64,000 nt of DNA from Candidatus Gastranaerophilales bacterium (GTDB lineage Bacteria > Cyanobacteriota > Vampirovibrionia > Gastranaerophilales > Gastranaerophilaceae), in assembly GCA_944325075.1 (NCBI GenBank), contig CALUYU010000001.1:1-64000 (forward strand). Direction: 5' to 3'. The notes under the pieces were generated by a model. It had not been told where the DNA came from and did no database searches. It worked only from the letters and a program-made list of their open reading frames with translations. A program made the translations under genes and the position numbers. Position 1 is the first letter of the stretch; each line of letters opens with the position of its first letter. Shown piece after piece: positions 27,481 to 35,406 of this stretch.

Positions 27481-28518
27481 TTACTTTTTTGTCAATACCT
27501 TTATGAAGTTAAGTAACAGCATAATAAGCACAACAACAGCAATTGCAACAAAATACAGCTTAATCGTGTTCTCTCCCATAAACAAAGTGGCAAACGCCCC
27601 CGCAATAATTGCACAAGACGTAAGGATTCCGACTGTTTTCTTTTGTGAAAAGCCTGCATGAAGAAGTTTATGGTGAATATGCTCCGCGTCAGCAACAAAA
27701 GGAGACTGACCCTTCCATATACGGCGTAAGCTGGAATAAGTTATATCCATGATAGGAACAGCCAGAACCACAAATGGCAAAAGGATTGCTATAGTTGCAG
27801 CTTTCATCACGCCGGTAATTGAAATCGTTGCCAGCAAAAACCCGGAAAACAATGCTCCGCTGTCACCCATAAATATTTTTGCAGGATTAAAATTATAAGT
27901 CAAAAACGCCAGCATAGACCCCGCAAGTATAAATCCTATCAACGCGATTATCGGGTTAGGCGGAACCATAGCAAGAGCAATAATCGCAAGGGTAATAGAG
28001 TTAATTGTTGTAACAGAACCCGCAAGCCCGTCTACTCCGTCGATAAAATTCAGTGCATTACTTATCCCGACAATCCACAAAATTGTTATCGGATAAGACC
28101 AAAATCCTAAATTAATCCCGCCAAAAAACGGAATTGTATTAATCTGTATTCCAAGAAGATAAACCAAAGTTGCAATAGACAACTGTATTACAAGCTTAAA
28201 CTTTGCCGGTAAATTATATATATCATCCACCAGCCCAAGAAGAAACATCAGAGAACTTCCAAGTAAAATTCCCGAGAGCAAACTTCCGGTCGGATAATAG
28301 CTCATAAACACAAGACATAAAAAAGTAAGCATTGTACTTAACCAAATAGCCACACCGCCTATTCGTGAGATTGGTTTTTTATGAATTTTTCTCTCATTAG
28401 GAATATCTACAAGCCCCTCTTTTTTAGAAAAATTTATAACCAGCGGAACCAAAAACACTCCGAATATATAGGCAATAATTGTACCTATTATATGTGCATG
28501 TGTTAATTTAATAATCAT
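27481..28518 (-). CDS. Undecaprenyl-phosphate sugar-1-phosphate transferase (WecA/TagO-like)
   Basis: A 345-residue membrane enzyme with about 10-11 helices. The family transfers GlcNAc-1-phosphate (or a related sugar) from UDP onto undecaprenyl phosphate to begin glycan synthesis. Diagnostic parts are DIPNERKIHKKPISRIGG near the start, FLLGLVDDIYNLPAK, NALNFIDGVDGLAGSV, FMGDSGALFSGFLLA and the HIHHKLL motif that separates WecA/TagO from MraY. It probably primes the surface glycan made by the transferases at 4123-12089, though it is not adjacent to them. Confidence 0.9.
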   Translation of the reverse strand: MIIKLTHAHIIGTIIAYIFGVFLVPLVINFSKKEGLVDIPNERKIHKKPISRIGGVAIWLSTMLTFLCLVFMSYYPTGSLLSGILLGSSLMFLLGLVDDIYNLPAKFKLVIQLSIATLVYLLGIQINTIPFFGGINLGFWSYPITILWIVGISNALNFIDGVDGLAGSVTTINSITLAIIALAMVPPNPIIALIGFILAGSMLAFLTYNFNPAKIFMGDSGALFSGFLLATISITGVMKAATIAILLPFVVLAVPIMDITYSSLRRIWKGQSPFVADAEHIHHKLLHAGFSQKKTVGILTSCAIIAGAFATLFMGENTIKLYFVAIAVVVLIMLLLNFIKVLTKK

Positions 28519-28715
28519 CTTCTTTTACTTTTCCTTAATACTAACAACTATATTATACATGCTGATTTTCAGATGTTAAATATATTAAAGTTTAGAAATA
28601 ATTGTAACTAAAAAACGCCAAGAACAGTTGTACATCCTTATTTTTTAATAATTTGATAAAATTCATCCGATCAAGCTTTCTTCATTTATTATCCCGAAAT
28701 TTTTAGCATAATTTT

Positions 28716-28857
28716 TGTTGGGGTAGAAACCCCAACCTACATTATCTTTGTTCACCCTACCGAAAATCCGCTTTCCGCTAAAGAAAATTCGTTTAAAGTC
28801 ATTAAAGGATAAATCAAATCTCACAACTCATAGCGCTTTCTTTTTTGCTTACTTTTT
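28716..28857. repeat. 142-bp direct repeat, left copy
   Basis: This copy is identical over 142 bases to 28910-29051, with the two starting 194 bases apart. It begins with the hairpin GTTGGGG-TAGAAA-CCCCAAC and includes CCTACCGAAAATCCGCTTTC, which also occurs near 300. The sequence after this copy continues with a degenerate version of the CTTACTTTTT hairpin. Confidence 0.92.
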
Positions 28858-28909
28858 GCTTTTAGCCAAAGAAAAAAGTAGGTTGCAAGAGGGGAAAATA
28901 TAATTTCAA

Positions 28910-29051
28910 TGTTGGGGTAGAAACCCCAACCTACATTATCTTTGTTCACCCTACCGAAAATCCGCTTTCCGCTAAAGAAAATTCGTTTAAAGTCATTAAA
29001 GGATAAATCAAATCTCACAACTCATAGCGCTTTCTTTTTTGCTTACTTTTT
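28910..29051. repeat. 142-bp direct repeat, right copy
   Basis: Identical to 28716-28857. It runs directly into the well-formed palindrome at 29042-29076. The absence of any difference means the duplication is recent or is being homogenised. The long gap 28519-29471 contains these repeats, the small toxin-like gene and its antisense promoter; I see no other gene there. Confidence 0.92.
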
Positions 29052-29076
29052 TCTTTGGCCGAAAGAAAAAAGTAAG
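29042..29076. repeat. Dispersed 15-bp-stem palindrome
   Basis: CTTACTTTTTTCTTT (29042-29056) pairs perfectly with 29062-29076 around GGCCG. The same palindrome, one base shorter, is at 78-110, and a decayed copy is at 28850-28882, so it is a multi-copy element in this genome. Confidence 0.85.
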
Positions 29077-29207
29077 TTGGGATGGCAACCACAGCATTAG
29101 CAGGATAACAAGCACAATTCACGGAATAGAAAAATTAATAATAATTCCGTCGTTTATATGATTTAGTGAATGAATTTCAAAGTAAAATAAATAATAAGGG
29201 TAAGCCC

Positions 29208-29269
29208 AAGGCATATCCGACCTCTCCTCACAGACTAAAAATCTCAACAGAGGAAGGAGGTGATGCCTT
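29208..29269 (+). promoter_or_regulatory. 5' stem that hides the ribosome binding site of the small toxin-like gene
   Basis: AAGGCAT (29208-29214) pairs with ATGCCTT (29263-29269), directly before the start codon. Further in, ACCTC-T-CCTC (29220-29229) pairs with GAGG-AA-GGAGGT (29250-29261). The second strand contains the full Shine-Dalgarno GGAGGTGA (29256-29263), so translation should be blocked unless the stem is opened. Such sequestration is a known property of type I toxin messages. Confidence 0.7.
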
Positions 29270-29341
29270 ATGAACTTTAGTGTAACTGAAAAAGCGCTAA
29301 TACTTATCCTCATGATAATTTTAGCGCTTAAGTTATTCTAA
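29270..29341 (+). CDS. 23-residue hydrophobic peptide, probable type I toxin
   Basis: The peptide has a polar N-terminus (MNFSVTEKA) and a continuous hydrophobic stretch of Leu, Ile and Ala ending KLF, enough to cross a membrane once. A very strong ribosome binding site (AAGGAGGTGATG) precedes it, but it lies in a stem-loop. The layout GGAGGTGATGCC-start and the VTEKALIL pattern resemble the putative holin-like type I toxins of Firmicutes (Hol-Tox, TxpA-like). The coding DNA itself has a 9-bp inverted repeat (29292-29300 with 29321-29329). A hairpin follows the stop and an antisense promoter faces it. It is too short for homology to be certain. Confidence 0.6.
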   Translation: MNFSVTEKALILILMIILALKLF

Positions 29342-29348
29342 ATTTAAC

Positions 29349-29383
29349 GGGCTTTTAAAGAGAGGACGGCAATCCTCTCGCCC
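29349..29383. terminator. Hairpin after the small toxin-like gene
   Basis: GGGC (29349-29352) with GCCC (29380-29383) encloses GAGAGGA (29360-29366) with TCCTCTC (29373-29379). On the plus strand it is followed only by TTATTAATATT, so termination may be partial. It overlaps the predicted 5' end of the antisense RNA, as in txpA/RatA-type loci. Confidence 0.6.
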
Positions 29384-29391
29384 TTATTAAT

Positions 29392-29419
29392 ATTATAACG
29401 TACTTTTTTTATTTTTCAA
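29392..29419 (-). promoter_or_regulatory. Antisense promoter facing the toxin-like gene
   Basis: On the minus strand TTGAAA (29414-29419) and TATAAT (29392-29397) are separated by 16 bases, a near-consensus sigma-70 promoter. No minus-strand gene starts downstream until well past the repeats, so an antisense RNA is the natural product. Confidence 0.65.
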
Positions 29420-29471
29420 GCCTGGCCTAACGCAATGTAGAAAAATACTACACAATTTTTAGCAAAACAAT

Positions 29472-30692
29472 TTAAACTTTAAAAATTAAAGAGGTATTTA
29501 TACCACCGAATGCAAAATTATTAGACATTATAATCTTAGCGTCAAGTTCGCGTCCGCTTTGTTTGATGTAGTCTAACGGCGCACAATTTTCATCCACTTC
29601 CTTAAGATTAATAGTCGGAGCAAACCATTTTTTATGTGCCATATCAATTGCCAAAATCGCCTCAATAGCCCCGCAAGCACCAAGAGTATGACCGGTATAA
29701 CTTTTCAGGGAGCTTACCGGAACCGGCCTTTTAAAAATTTCATATGTAGCGCTTGATTCTGCAACATCACCCTGAATAGTTGCCGTACCATGCGCGTTTA
29801 CATAATCTATATCATCAGGAGAAATCTTTGCATCCTTTAGCGAAAGTTCAAGTGCATTTTTCATCATAAAGCGGTTAGGAGTTGTAATATGAGTTCCGTC
29901 AGTACTGGTTCCAAAACCGATTATCTCTGCATAAATATGAGCTCCTCTGCGTTTTGCATGCTCATATTCTTCAAGAATTAATGTTCCGGCACCTTCACCA
30001 ATTACAAGGCCGTCACGATTTTTATCAAACGGGGAAGGAGTCAGTTCCGGAGTTGTATTTTTTTGGCTTGTTGCATAAAGCGTATCAAATATAGCGATTT
30101 GGGTTGGATGAAGTTCCTCTGCCCCGCCGGCAATCATAACCGTTTCATAACCGTATTTTATCGCTTCATAAGCATAGCCGATTCCCATTGAACCGGATGT
30201 ACAAGCAGTTGAAGTCGGTATAACTCGTCCGGTTGTTTTAAAATAAAGTGAAATGTTCACTGTAGTTGTTTGCGGCATCATCTTTACATAGGAGCCGGAG
30301 GTAACATTTTTAATTTCTTTATCAACCTGCATAGAGTAAAAGTCAATTAAAGTTTCAAGCGATCCGGAGGAAGACCCGTAACTTACACCGGTTTCACCAT
30401 TACAAATAATTTCATCTCCAAGCAGACCGGCATCTTTAAGCGCTTCTTCTGCCGTTGCAACACTCATGTATGCAACGCGTCCCATGGTTCTTAAGACTTT
30501 TCTGTTGTAATGTTCTGGGATAGTAAAACCCTGAACCGGAGCAGCAAGTTTAGTATTAAGCCTTTCATACTCTTCTAATTCCGGCATATACTTTACGCAA
30601 TTTTTCATTGATAAAAGTTTTTCAAAAGCAGACTCTCTGGTACTTCCAAGCGGACTTGCAAGCGCCATGCCGGTAACTACAACACGATTCAC
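29472..30692 (-). CDS. Beta-ketoacyl-ACP synthase, FabF/ApeR-like
   Basis: A 406-residue condensing enzyme. The Cys-His-His triad is complete: the active Cys in STACTSGSMGIGYAYEA (about residue 165), His in NAHGTATIQGD and His in KSYTGHTLGACGAIEA. The thiolase fold ends with NNFAFGGINTSLIF. It starts with GTG overlapping the stop of the reductase gene (GTGA). It is the last of four minus-strand genes in the order KS, dehydratase, reductase, KS, which is the apeO-P-Q-R order of aryl-polyene clusters. A role in chain initiation or extension in that pathway is inferred from this order. Confidence 0.88.
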   Translation of the reverse strand: MNRVVVTGMALASPLGSTRESAFEKLLSMKNCVKYMPELEEYERLNTKLAAPVQGFTIPEHYNRKVLRTMGRVAYMSVATAEEALKDAGLLGDEIICNGETGVSYGSSSGSLETLIDFYSMQVDKEIKNVTSGSYVKMMPQTTTVNISLYFKTTGRVIPTSTACTSGSMGIGYAYEAIKYGYETVMIAGGAEELHPTQIAIFDTLYATSQKNTTPELTPSPFDKNRDGLVIGEGAGTLILEEYEHAKRRGAHIYAEIIGFGTSTDGTHITTPNRFMMKNALELSLKDAKISPDDIDYVNAHGTATIQGDVAESSATYEIFKRPVPVSSLKSYTGHTLGACGAIEAILAIDMAHKKWFAPTINLKEVDENCAPLDYIKQSGRELDAKIIMSNNFAFGGINTSLIFKV

Positions 30693-31420
30693 TGATAAAG
30701 CCCTCCGTTAACCGAAATAACCTGGCCGGTAATATATCCGGCATCTTCGCTCATAAGATAATTCACAAGTGAAGCGACTTCTTTAGCCTTCCCAAAACGT
30801 TTCATTGGAATAACTTTTTTTAATTCATCCGATGGAAGATTCATAGTCATATCACTTTCAATAACCCCTGGTGCAATGCAGTTGACCGTAATACTGCGTT
30901 TTGCCAACTCTAATGCCAGAGCCTTTACAGCTCCAATAATCCCGGCCTTGGAGGCACTATAATTTACCTGCCCGCGGTTGCCGCACAAACCCGATATTGA
31001 TGACATAGCAATTATACGCCCTTTAACTTTTTCTGTAATCATAGACATCACTAAAGGTTTCAAAACATTATAAAATCCGCCGAGATTTGTATTCAATACA
31101 TCATCCCACTCATTATCCTCAAGCAGCGGAAAAACATTATCCTTAGCAATTCCGGCGTTTAAAACTATCCCATAATATATACCGTTATCTTGTGTGTCTT
31201 TTAATAAAATCCGGCGGCATTCCTCTCTGTCAGCAATATTAAATTGTAAAATACGGCCATTAGCGCCTAAATTCTTGATTTCATGCAAAACTTCTTCAGC
31301 TTTAGCCAAATTACTATTACAATGCAAAACAACTTCATAACCGTTTTTTGCAAGATAAAATGCTGTTTCTCTGCCTATACCGCGGCTTGAACCTGTAATT
31401 AAGACCTGTTTTTTATCCAT
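30689..31420 (-). CDS. 3-oxoacyl-ACP reductase, FabG/ApeQ-like
   Basis: A 243-residue short-chain dehydrogenase. The NADP site is GSSRGIGRETAFYLAKNGYE at the N-terminus, and the catalytic Ser-Tyr-Lys lies in MSSISGLCGNRGQVNYSASKAG (split here across residues about 135-160). The C-terminus has GYITGQVISVNGGLYQ, typical of FabG. It reduces the beta-keto group formed by the neighbouring synthases. Overlaps the downstream KS gene by 4 bases and lies 4 bases after the dehydratase gene. Confidence 0.9.
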   Translation of the reverse strand: MDKKQVLITGSSRGIGRETAFYLAKNGYEVVLHCNSNLAKAEEVLHEIKNLGANGRILQFNIADREECRRILLKDTQDNGIYYGIVLNAGIAKDNVFPLLEDNEWDDVLNTNLGGFYNVLKPLVMSMITEKVKGRIIAMSSISGLCGNRGQVNYSASKAGIIGAVKALALELAKRSITVNCIAPGVIESDMTMNLPSDELKKVIPMKRFGKAKEVASLVNYLMSEDAGYITGQVISVNGGLYQ

Positions 31421-31424
31421 AAAT

Positions 31425-31877
31425 CTAAAATCCGTTTTTTAAGTAATTTTCGGCGTTTTCAGGCAGATAAGCATTAACAGTTGCCTTTGCACATTCAACA
31501 CCATCACTATTATAAATGAAACATTCAAATGAAACAAGTTCACCATCGCCAAAGACTTCTTTAGCAACTACCTTATACGTTTGACCGCATTCAAATTTCT
31601 CAATATTATTTTTGTAAGATCTGGTACCCAACAAAAAACCTACCCGCGGGGTCTGCAAGTTAGCCTTAAAAAATGAGTAACAGCCAATGGTTTGAGCCAT
31701 AAATTCTATTCCCGCAAGATATGAGATTCCGTTTAACTGCTTATCAAAAAAAATTTTATCTTTATTTATAAAAACTTCAGATATTAGAAATTTTTCATCA
31801 AGATTAATTTCTAAAACATCATCTATCAGTATCATTGGTCTGTTGTGTGGCAAAATTTTTTCCAGATCATATTTCAT
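31425..31877 (-). CDS. Hotdog-fold 3-hydroxyacyl-ACP dehydratase, ApeP-like
   Basis: A 150-residue hotdog protein. LPHNRPMILIDDVLEINLD carries the conserved His-Pro region of FabZ-type dehydratases, and GIEFMAQTIGCYSFFKA is the central helix with the acidic residue. The pattern FLLGTRSYKNNIEKFECGQT matches ApeP-type proteins better than FabZ. In characterised aryl-polyene systems ApeP works with a partner dehydratase ApeI, which is not seen here. It sits 2 bases from the KS gene upstream. Confidence 0.82.
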   Translation of the reverse strand: MKYDLEKILPHNRPMILIDDVLEINLDEKFLISEVFINKDKIFFDKQLNGISYLAGIEFMAQTIGCYSFFKANLQTPRVGFLLGTRSYKNNIEKFECGQTYKVVAKEVFGDGELVSFECFIYNSDGVECAKATVNAYLPENAENYLKNGF

Positions 31878-31879
31878 AA

Positions 31880-32962
31880 TTATTTTCCTATAACCATAAC
31901 CGCATTTGTGCCGCCAAATCCAAATGAATTACAAACACATTGACTGATATTATAAACATTTTTGTCATTAATATCAACAAGTTTAATTTTAGGCAGACTT
32001 TCATCGTAAATACCATCATATAAATGCGGCAGCACTCTTCCGGTTTCAAGAACCTTAAGACATAAAGCGGTTTCGATACTTGCAGCCGCTCCCAGACAAT
32101 GACCTGTAAGCGGTTTTGTTGAACCGGCCAAAATCTCATCACCAAAAACACGATTAACAGCAGCAGCCTCCATCAGATCATTTGCAAGTGTTCCGGTTCC
32201 ATGAAGATTTATGTATCCGATATCCTCAGGTTTAACTCCTGCATCCTCAAGCGCTATGCAAATAGCCCGAACAGCCTCTTTGGCCTCCGGATCAGGAGTT
32301 GCCGCATTATAAGCATCGGAGGTTTCACCAATTCCCATAACTTTTGCCCCGCAAGCATTTTTCTCTAAAATAAACAACGCTCCCGCTTCACCAATATTCA
32401 TCCCATGCCTGTTCTTTGAAAAAGGATTTGTTAAGTCATCACAGAGCACTTCAAGAGCCTTGAATCCTGCTATTGGCAATTTAGAAAGCGCGTCAACACC
32501 ACCCGCTATGACTGCCTCACAAATTCCGTTATCCAAAAGACGTTTTGCGGTAGAAAAAACTTTTATTCCGGATGAACACGCCGTTGAAACACTTAAGGCA
32601 ATATTTTCCAGATCCAAATGTTTTTGCAGAAATTCTGCCGGATTTGACATTTTTAAATATTCAATATTAGGAACAGATTCATATTCATCTATTCCTCCGT
32701 TTGAAGTGGCAATAACCACCCCTATATGCTTTTTCCCATATTTTTCTTTCAGATGGCCAATATCCGGTTTTAGAAGATTACAAAGATGTAAAAGAATTCT
32801 GTTACACCTTAAGTCAAACATTTCATCTTTAATTTCCGGAAGATTATAGTCAATTCTATGAGGCAAAATTTTTCCCATAAGAGCATTTTCAAATATCTCA
32901 TCTATATTTGAGCCCAAATTACATATTGCTTCATATTTAGTAATATTAATCATATTTTGCAA
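31880..32962 (-). CDS. Beta-ketoacyl-ACP synthase, ApeO-like
   Basis: A condensing enzyme of 360 residues with the triad Cys in STACSSGIKVFSTAKRLL, His in NLHGTGTLANDLMEAAAV and His in KPLTGHCLGAAASIETAL. The N-terminal region is shorter than in FabF. The start at TTG (32962) is supported by AGGTGA 4-5 bases upstream; an ATG 9 bases inside is the alternative. It is divergent from the KS-like gene at 32995 with 32 bases between. In aryl-polyene systems ApeO pairs with a non-catalytic ApeC, and the gene at 32995 is a good candidate for that partner. Confidence 0.87.
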   Translation of the reverse strand: MQNMINITKYEAICNLGSNIDEIFENALMGKILPHRIDYNLPEIKDEMFDLRCNRILLHLCNLLKPDIGHLKEKYGKKHIGVVIATSNGGIDEYESVPNIEYLKMSNPAEFLQKHLDLENIALSVSTACSSGIKVFSTAKRLLDNGICEAVIAGGVDALSKLPIAGFKALEVLCDDLTNPFSKNRHGMNIGEAGALFILEKNACGAKVMGIGETSDAYNAATPDPEAKEAVRAICIALEDAGVKPEDIGYINLHGTGTLANDLMEAAAVNRVFGDEILAGSTKPLTGHCLGAAASIETALCLKVLETGRVLPHLYDGIYDESLPKIKLVDINDKNVYNISQCVCNSFGFGGTNAVMVIGK

Positions 32963-32974
32963 TTCATCACCTGT

Positions 32975-32980
32975 TATAAT
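32975..32980 (+). promoter_or_regulatory. Extended -10 promoter for the ApeC-like gene
   Basis: TGTTATAAT (-10 at 32975-32980 with upstream TG) places the transcription start near 32987, only about 8 bases before the ATG at 32995. No Shine-Dalgarno fits in so short a leader, so the message may be leaderless or almost so. Confidence 0.5.
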
Positions 32981-32994
32981 ATTATTATATTAAC

Positions 32995-33600
32995 ATGAAA
33001 AGTATCAAATTTTATATAAACAAATATTCATATATAGAAAATGAAAAACGTGATGTATCATTTATACCGATGTTAATGAGGCGGAAACTTAATACATACG
33101 GAAAGGCTGCATTATACACTTTATACAATGCCTATAAAGAGAATAAAAACACAAAACTTGTCTTTGCTTCCGAATACGGAGATATTGAAAGGGTAAACAA
33201 ACTCATTAACCAGCGTCAGAGTGAAGGAGAAATTTCTCCGGGCGGGTTTAGTTTTTCCGTACATAATGCTTCAATAGGACTATTTTCCCTGCTTAAAAAC
33301 TTGAACTCATCATATACCTCAATTTCCGCAGGTGAAAAAACTCTGGCTGACGGAATATTAGAAACAGTTCTTCAGATTGAAGATAATGTACCGGTTTTGC
33401 TATGTTATACGGAAAATACCGGGGAAGTAAAAAGTGTTTCTGTACTATGCTCAAAAAATGACAGCAGCGGAACAGAAGTTACAGCTGAATTACAAAAACA
33501 AACAGAAACTTCTGAGGATAATTTTAATAACTTTATCAAATTTTTGAACGGTGAAATTAAAACATTTAATAGCGGATTATATGTTTTAAAAAGAGGTTGA
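32995..33600 (+). CDS. Ketosynthase-like protein, ApeC/chain-length-factor type
   Basis: A 201-residue protein resembling only the N-terminal half of ketosynthases (the 'beta-ketoacyl synthase, N-terminal' family seen in aryl-polyene loci). Recognisable parts are LVFASEYGDIERVNKLINQ and SFSVHNASIGLFSLLKNLNS; where a true synthase has Cys in TACSSG this protein has SISAGEKTLADGI, so it lacks the nucleophile. It probably acts as a chain-length partner of the ApeO-like synthase. It lies 1 base before the acyltransferase gene. Confidence 0.78.
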   Translation: MKSIKFYINKYSYIENEKRDVSFIPMLMRRKLNTYGKAALYTLYNAYKENKNTKLVFASEYGDIERVNKLINQRQSEGEISPGGFSFSVHNASIGLFSLLKNLNSSYTSISAGEKTLADGILETVLQIEDNVPVLLCYTENTGEVKSVSVLCSKNDSSGTEVTAELQKQTETSEDNFNNFIKFLNGEIKTFNSGLYVLKRG

Positions 33601-33601
33601 T

Positions 33602-34342
33602 ATGAAATTTTACAGAAGTATAATCGTTCTTTTGGAAATGATAATTTTTGCGATAGGAGCTCTTGTTATAGGTCTGATTATAATCCCCGGAAGTTCTTTA
33701 TTTTTTAAAGGGATTGAAAAAAAGAGGTACTGCGCAAATATTATACACAAATCGTGGAAATTTTTTACAGTTATAATGCAAAAATCCGGCTCAATTTCCG
33801 TTGAAATATCAGAAGATTTCAGCGATATAAAAGGAAAGATTATTGTAGCAAATCATCCAAGTCTTATTGATATTGTATTGCTGATAGGCCTAATACCTAA
33901 TTCTCTTTGTTTTGCCAAAAAGGCACTGCTCAAAAATCCGGTTATGCATAATATCGTTAAAACATTATATATTATAAATGATATAAGCCCTGAAGAACTT
34001 AAGACTCAATCTTCAGAAGCATTAAAAAACGGTTTTAACATCGTAATATTTCCGTCCGGAACAAGAACCCGCCAAGGTGAAGATTTTCAAATTCATAAAG
34101 GCGCAGCACAAATCGCAATTGATACAAAAACTGATATTGTACCCGTCAACATAGAACTTGATTATCCATTACTAATCAAAAATCATTTTCCGCTTGATGC
34201 CGGTATTAAACCTGTCATATGCTCAATTACAAGGAAACCTGATATAAAAATTTCTGAATTTGCAATAGAGGATATAACTGAGATTAAGCTCAGAAAACGC
34301 CTCTCTGAAAAAATTAAGGCTTCAATTATATCTAAATCCTGA
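33602..34342 (+). CDS. Lysophospholipid acyltransferase family protein (PlsC-like)
   Basis: A 246-residue membrane acyltransferase. An N-terminal hydrophobic helix (VLLEMIIFAIGALVIGLIII) is followed by the HX4D motif in VANHPSLIDIVLLIGLIPN (about 82-100) and FPSGTRTRQGE (about 155), which binds the glycerol or acceptor group. It could acylate a phospholipid precursor, but in a synthase-reductase-dehydratase cluster it more likely moves the finished polyene to a lipid, as proposed for APE clusters. It ends inside the convergent gene at 34332. Confidence 0.82.
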   Translation: MKFYRSIIVLLEMIIFAIGALVIGLIIIPGSSLFFKGIEKKRYCANIIHKSWKFFTVIMQKSGSISVEISEDFSDIKGKIIVANHPSLIDIVLLIGLIPNSLCFAKKALLKNPVMHNIVKTLYIINDISPEELKTQSSEALKNGFNIVIFPSGTRTRQGEDFQIHKGAAQIAIDTKTDIVPVNIELDYPLLIKNHFPLDAGIKPVICSITRKPDIKISEFAIEDITEIKLRKRLSEKIKASIISKS

Positions 34343-34961
34343 CAAACTTTGATTTAGGCTGCTTGCAAATAGGACAAAGATATGTATCCGGTTCTTTTGT
34401 TATATCACCCTCATAAATGTAGTTGCATATCGTACATCTGTATGCAATACGTCCGTCAGCGGGCTTAGCCTCTTCAATATATGTAGGAGCAGCTTTCGGG
34501 CTCGTGCCCTTTTTAACTTTATGATAATACGCATATGTCATCGGAATTGCTTGTTTTAAAATATCTCCATCTTTAATTTTGCCTAAAAATATTGTATGAG
34601 TTTCAGTCTCCATCTGGTTTATAACATCACATATAATGTACCCGGTAGAATCCGACAGAACATCAAGCCCGTCAACTTCTTTAACATCTACACCTTTAAA
34701 CTTATCAACATCACGTCCGGATTGAAAACCAAAAACCGGAATTATATTATCATTAACGTCTACACCTAATATAGACAGTGCAAATTTTTTACACTCTTTT
34801 ATGCATTTATTTGTAAAGTTGTCATGGTTTATACTTACGGCAATTGTATCATGCGTAACCTGCATAGCACTATTTGCAATACAGCCGGTCGGCTTATCAC
34901 CGCATAAGGTTGAAACAACGTACACACCATAAGATAAATTTCTTAAAATATCTATATTCAT
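34332..34961 (-). CDS. Flavin reductase domain fused to rubredoxin (Hrb-like)
   Basis: A 209-residue two-domain redox protein. Residues 1-150 are an FMN-binding flavin reductase domain (LRNLSYGVYVVSTLCGDKPTG, VSINHDNFTNKCI). Residues 170-209 are a rubredoxin with CTIC and CPIC iron-binding pairs. This is the arrangement of high-molecular-weight rubredoxin, which passes electrons from NAD(P)H to flavodiiron proteins for O2 or NO removal in anaerobes. No flavodiiron gene is in the window. It overlaps the acyltransferase gene end-on by 11 bases. Confidence 0.88.
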   Translation of the reverse strand: MNIDILRNLSYGVYVVSTLCGDKPTGCIANSAMQVTHDTIAVSINHDNFTNKCIKECKKFALSILGVDVNDNIIPVFGFQSGRDVDKFKGVDVKEVDGLDVLSDSTGYIICDVINQMETETHTIFLGKIKDGDILKQAIPMTYAYYHKVKKGTSPKAAPTYIEEAKPADGRIAYRCTICNYIYEGDITKEPDTYLCPICKQPKSKFVRI

Positions 34962-35055
34962 ATAAACTCCCTCTGTTATTATGCTAACTTTTGAAAAAAT
35001 TATAACATGAAAAATTAAAAAAATTGAGATAAAATATTAACAAAATGGTGATAAA

Positions 35056-35406
35056 ATGTATGAAGAAATTTTTAACAAACTGGAAAAATCAGACTTTAGG
35101 CGAAAGTTTCATCTAAAAGAAACCGACAAAAAATACGTTTCAGAAAAGGGGCTTGAAAAAATAAGATCCCACGCCCGGGATTTCATATCAAAACGAATAG
35201 CCCCTGCACAGATTGCAAACGACGGAAAACAAACGCCAATGAAAGGCCACCCTGTATTTATTGCACAACACGCGACCGCCACCTGCTGCCGCAAATGTAT
35301 AAGCAAGTGGCACAAAATTCAGCCGGGAAAACTTTTAACCGCCGAACAGCAGGAATATATCGTAAACATTATTATGGAATGGATTGAAAAGCAGATAAAT
35401 GACTAG
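35056..35406 (+). CDS. DUF4186 family protein
   Basis: A 116-residue protein with the DUF4186 pattern: FRRKFHLKETDKKYVSEKGL, HARDFISKRIAPAQIANDGK, and HPVFIAQHATATCCRKCISK followed by WHKI. Two cysteines and several His in the last segment could bind metal. The family's function is unknown; it is common in gut anaerobes. The stop codon overlaps the next start by 8 bases (ATGACTAG), so the two are translationally coupled. Confidence 0.82.
   Translation: MYEEIFNKLEKSDFRRKFHLKETDKKYVSEKGLEKIRSHARDFISKRIAPAQIANDGKQTPMKGHPVFIAQHATATCCRKCISKWHKIQPGKLLTAEQQEYIVNIIMEWIEKQIND

Larger units (their letters stand above)
29270..29385 (-). ncRNA. Candidate antisense antitoxin RNA
   Basis: A good minus-strand promoter lies just past the toxin terminator, so transcription would begin near 29385 and run through the terminator hairpin and the whole small gene in antisense. 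The 3' end is not visible: I see no minus-strand terminator with a T run before about 29120, so the given left end is only a minimum. Confidence 0.45.

Noticed and set aside
29100-29160. ACGGAAT/ATTCCGT inverted repeat (29121-29150) as terminator of the antisense RNA
   Set aside because: No T run follows on the minus strand, so it cannot be used to define the 3' end.
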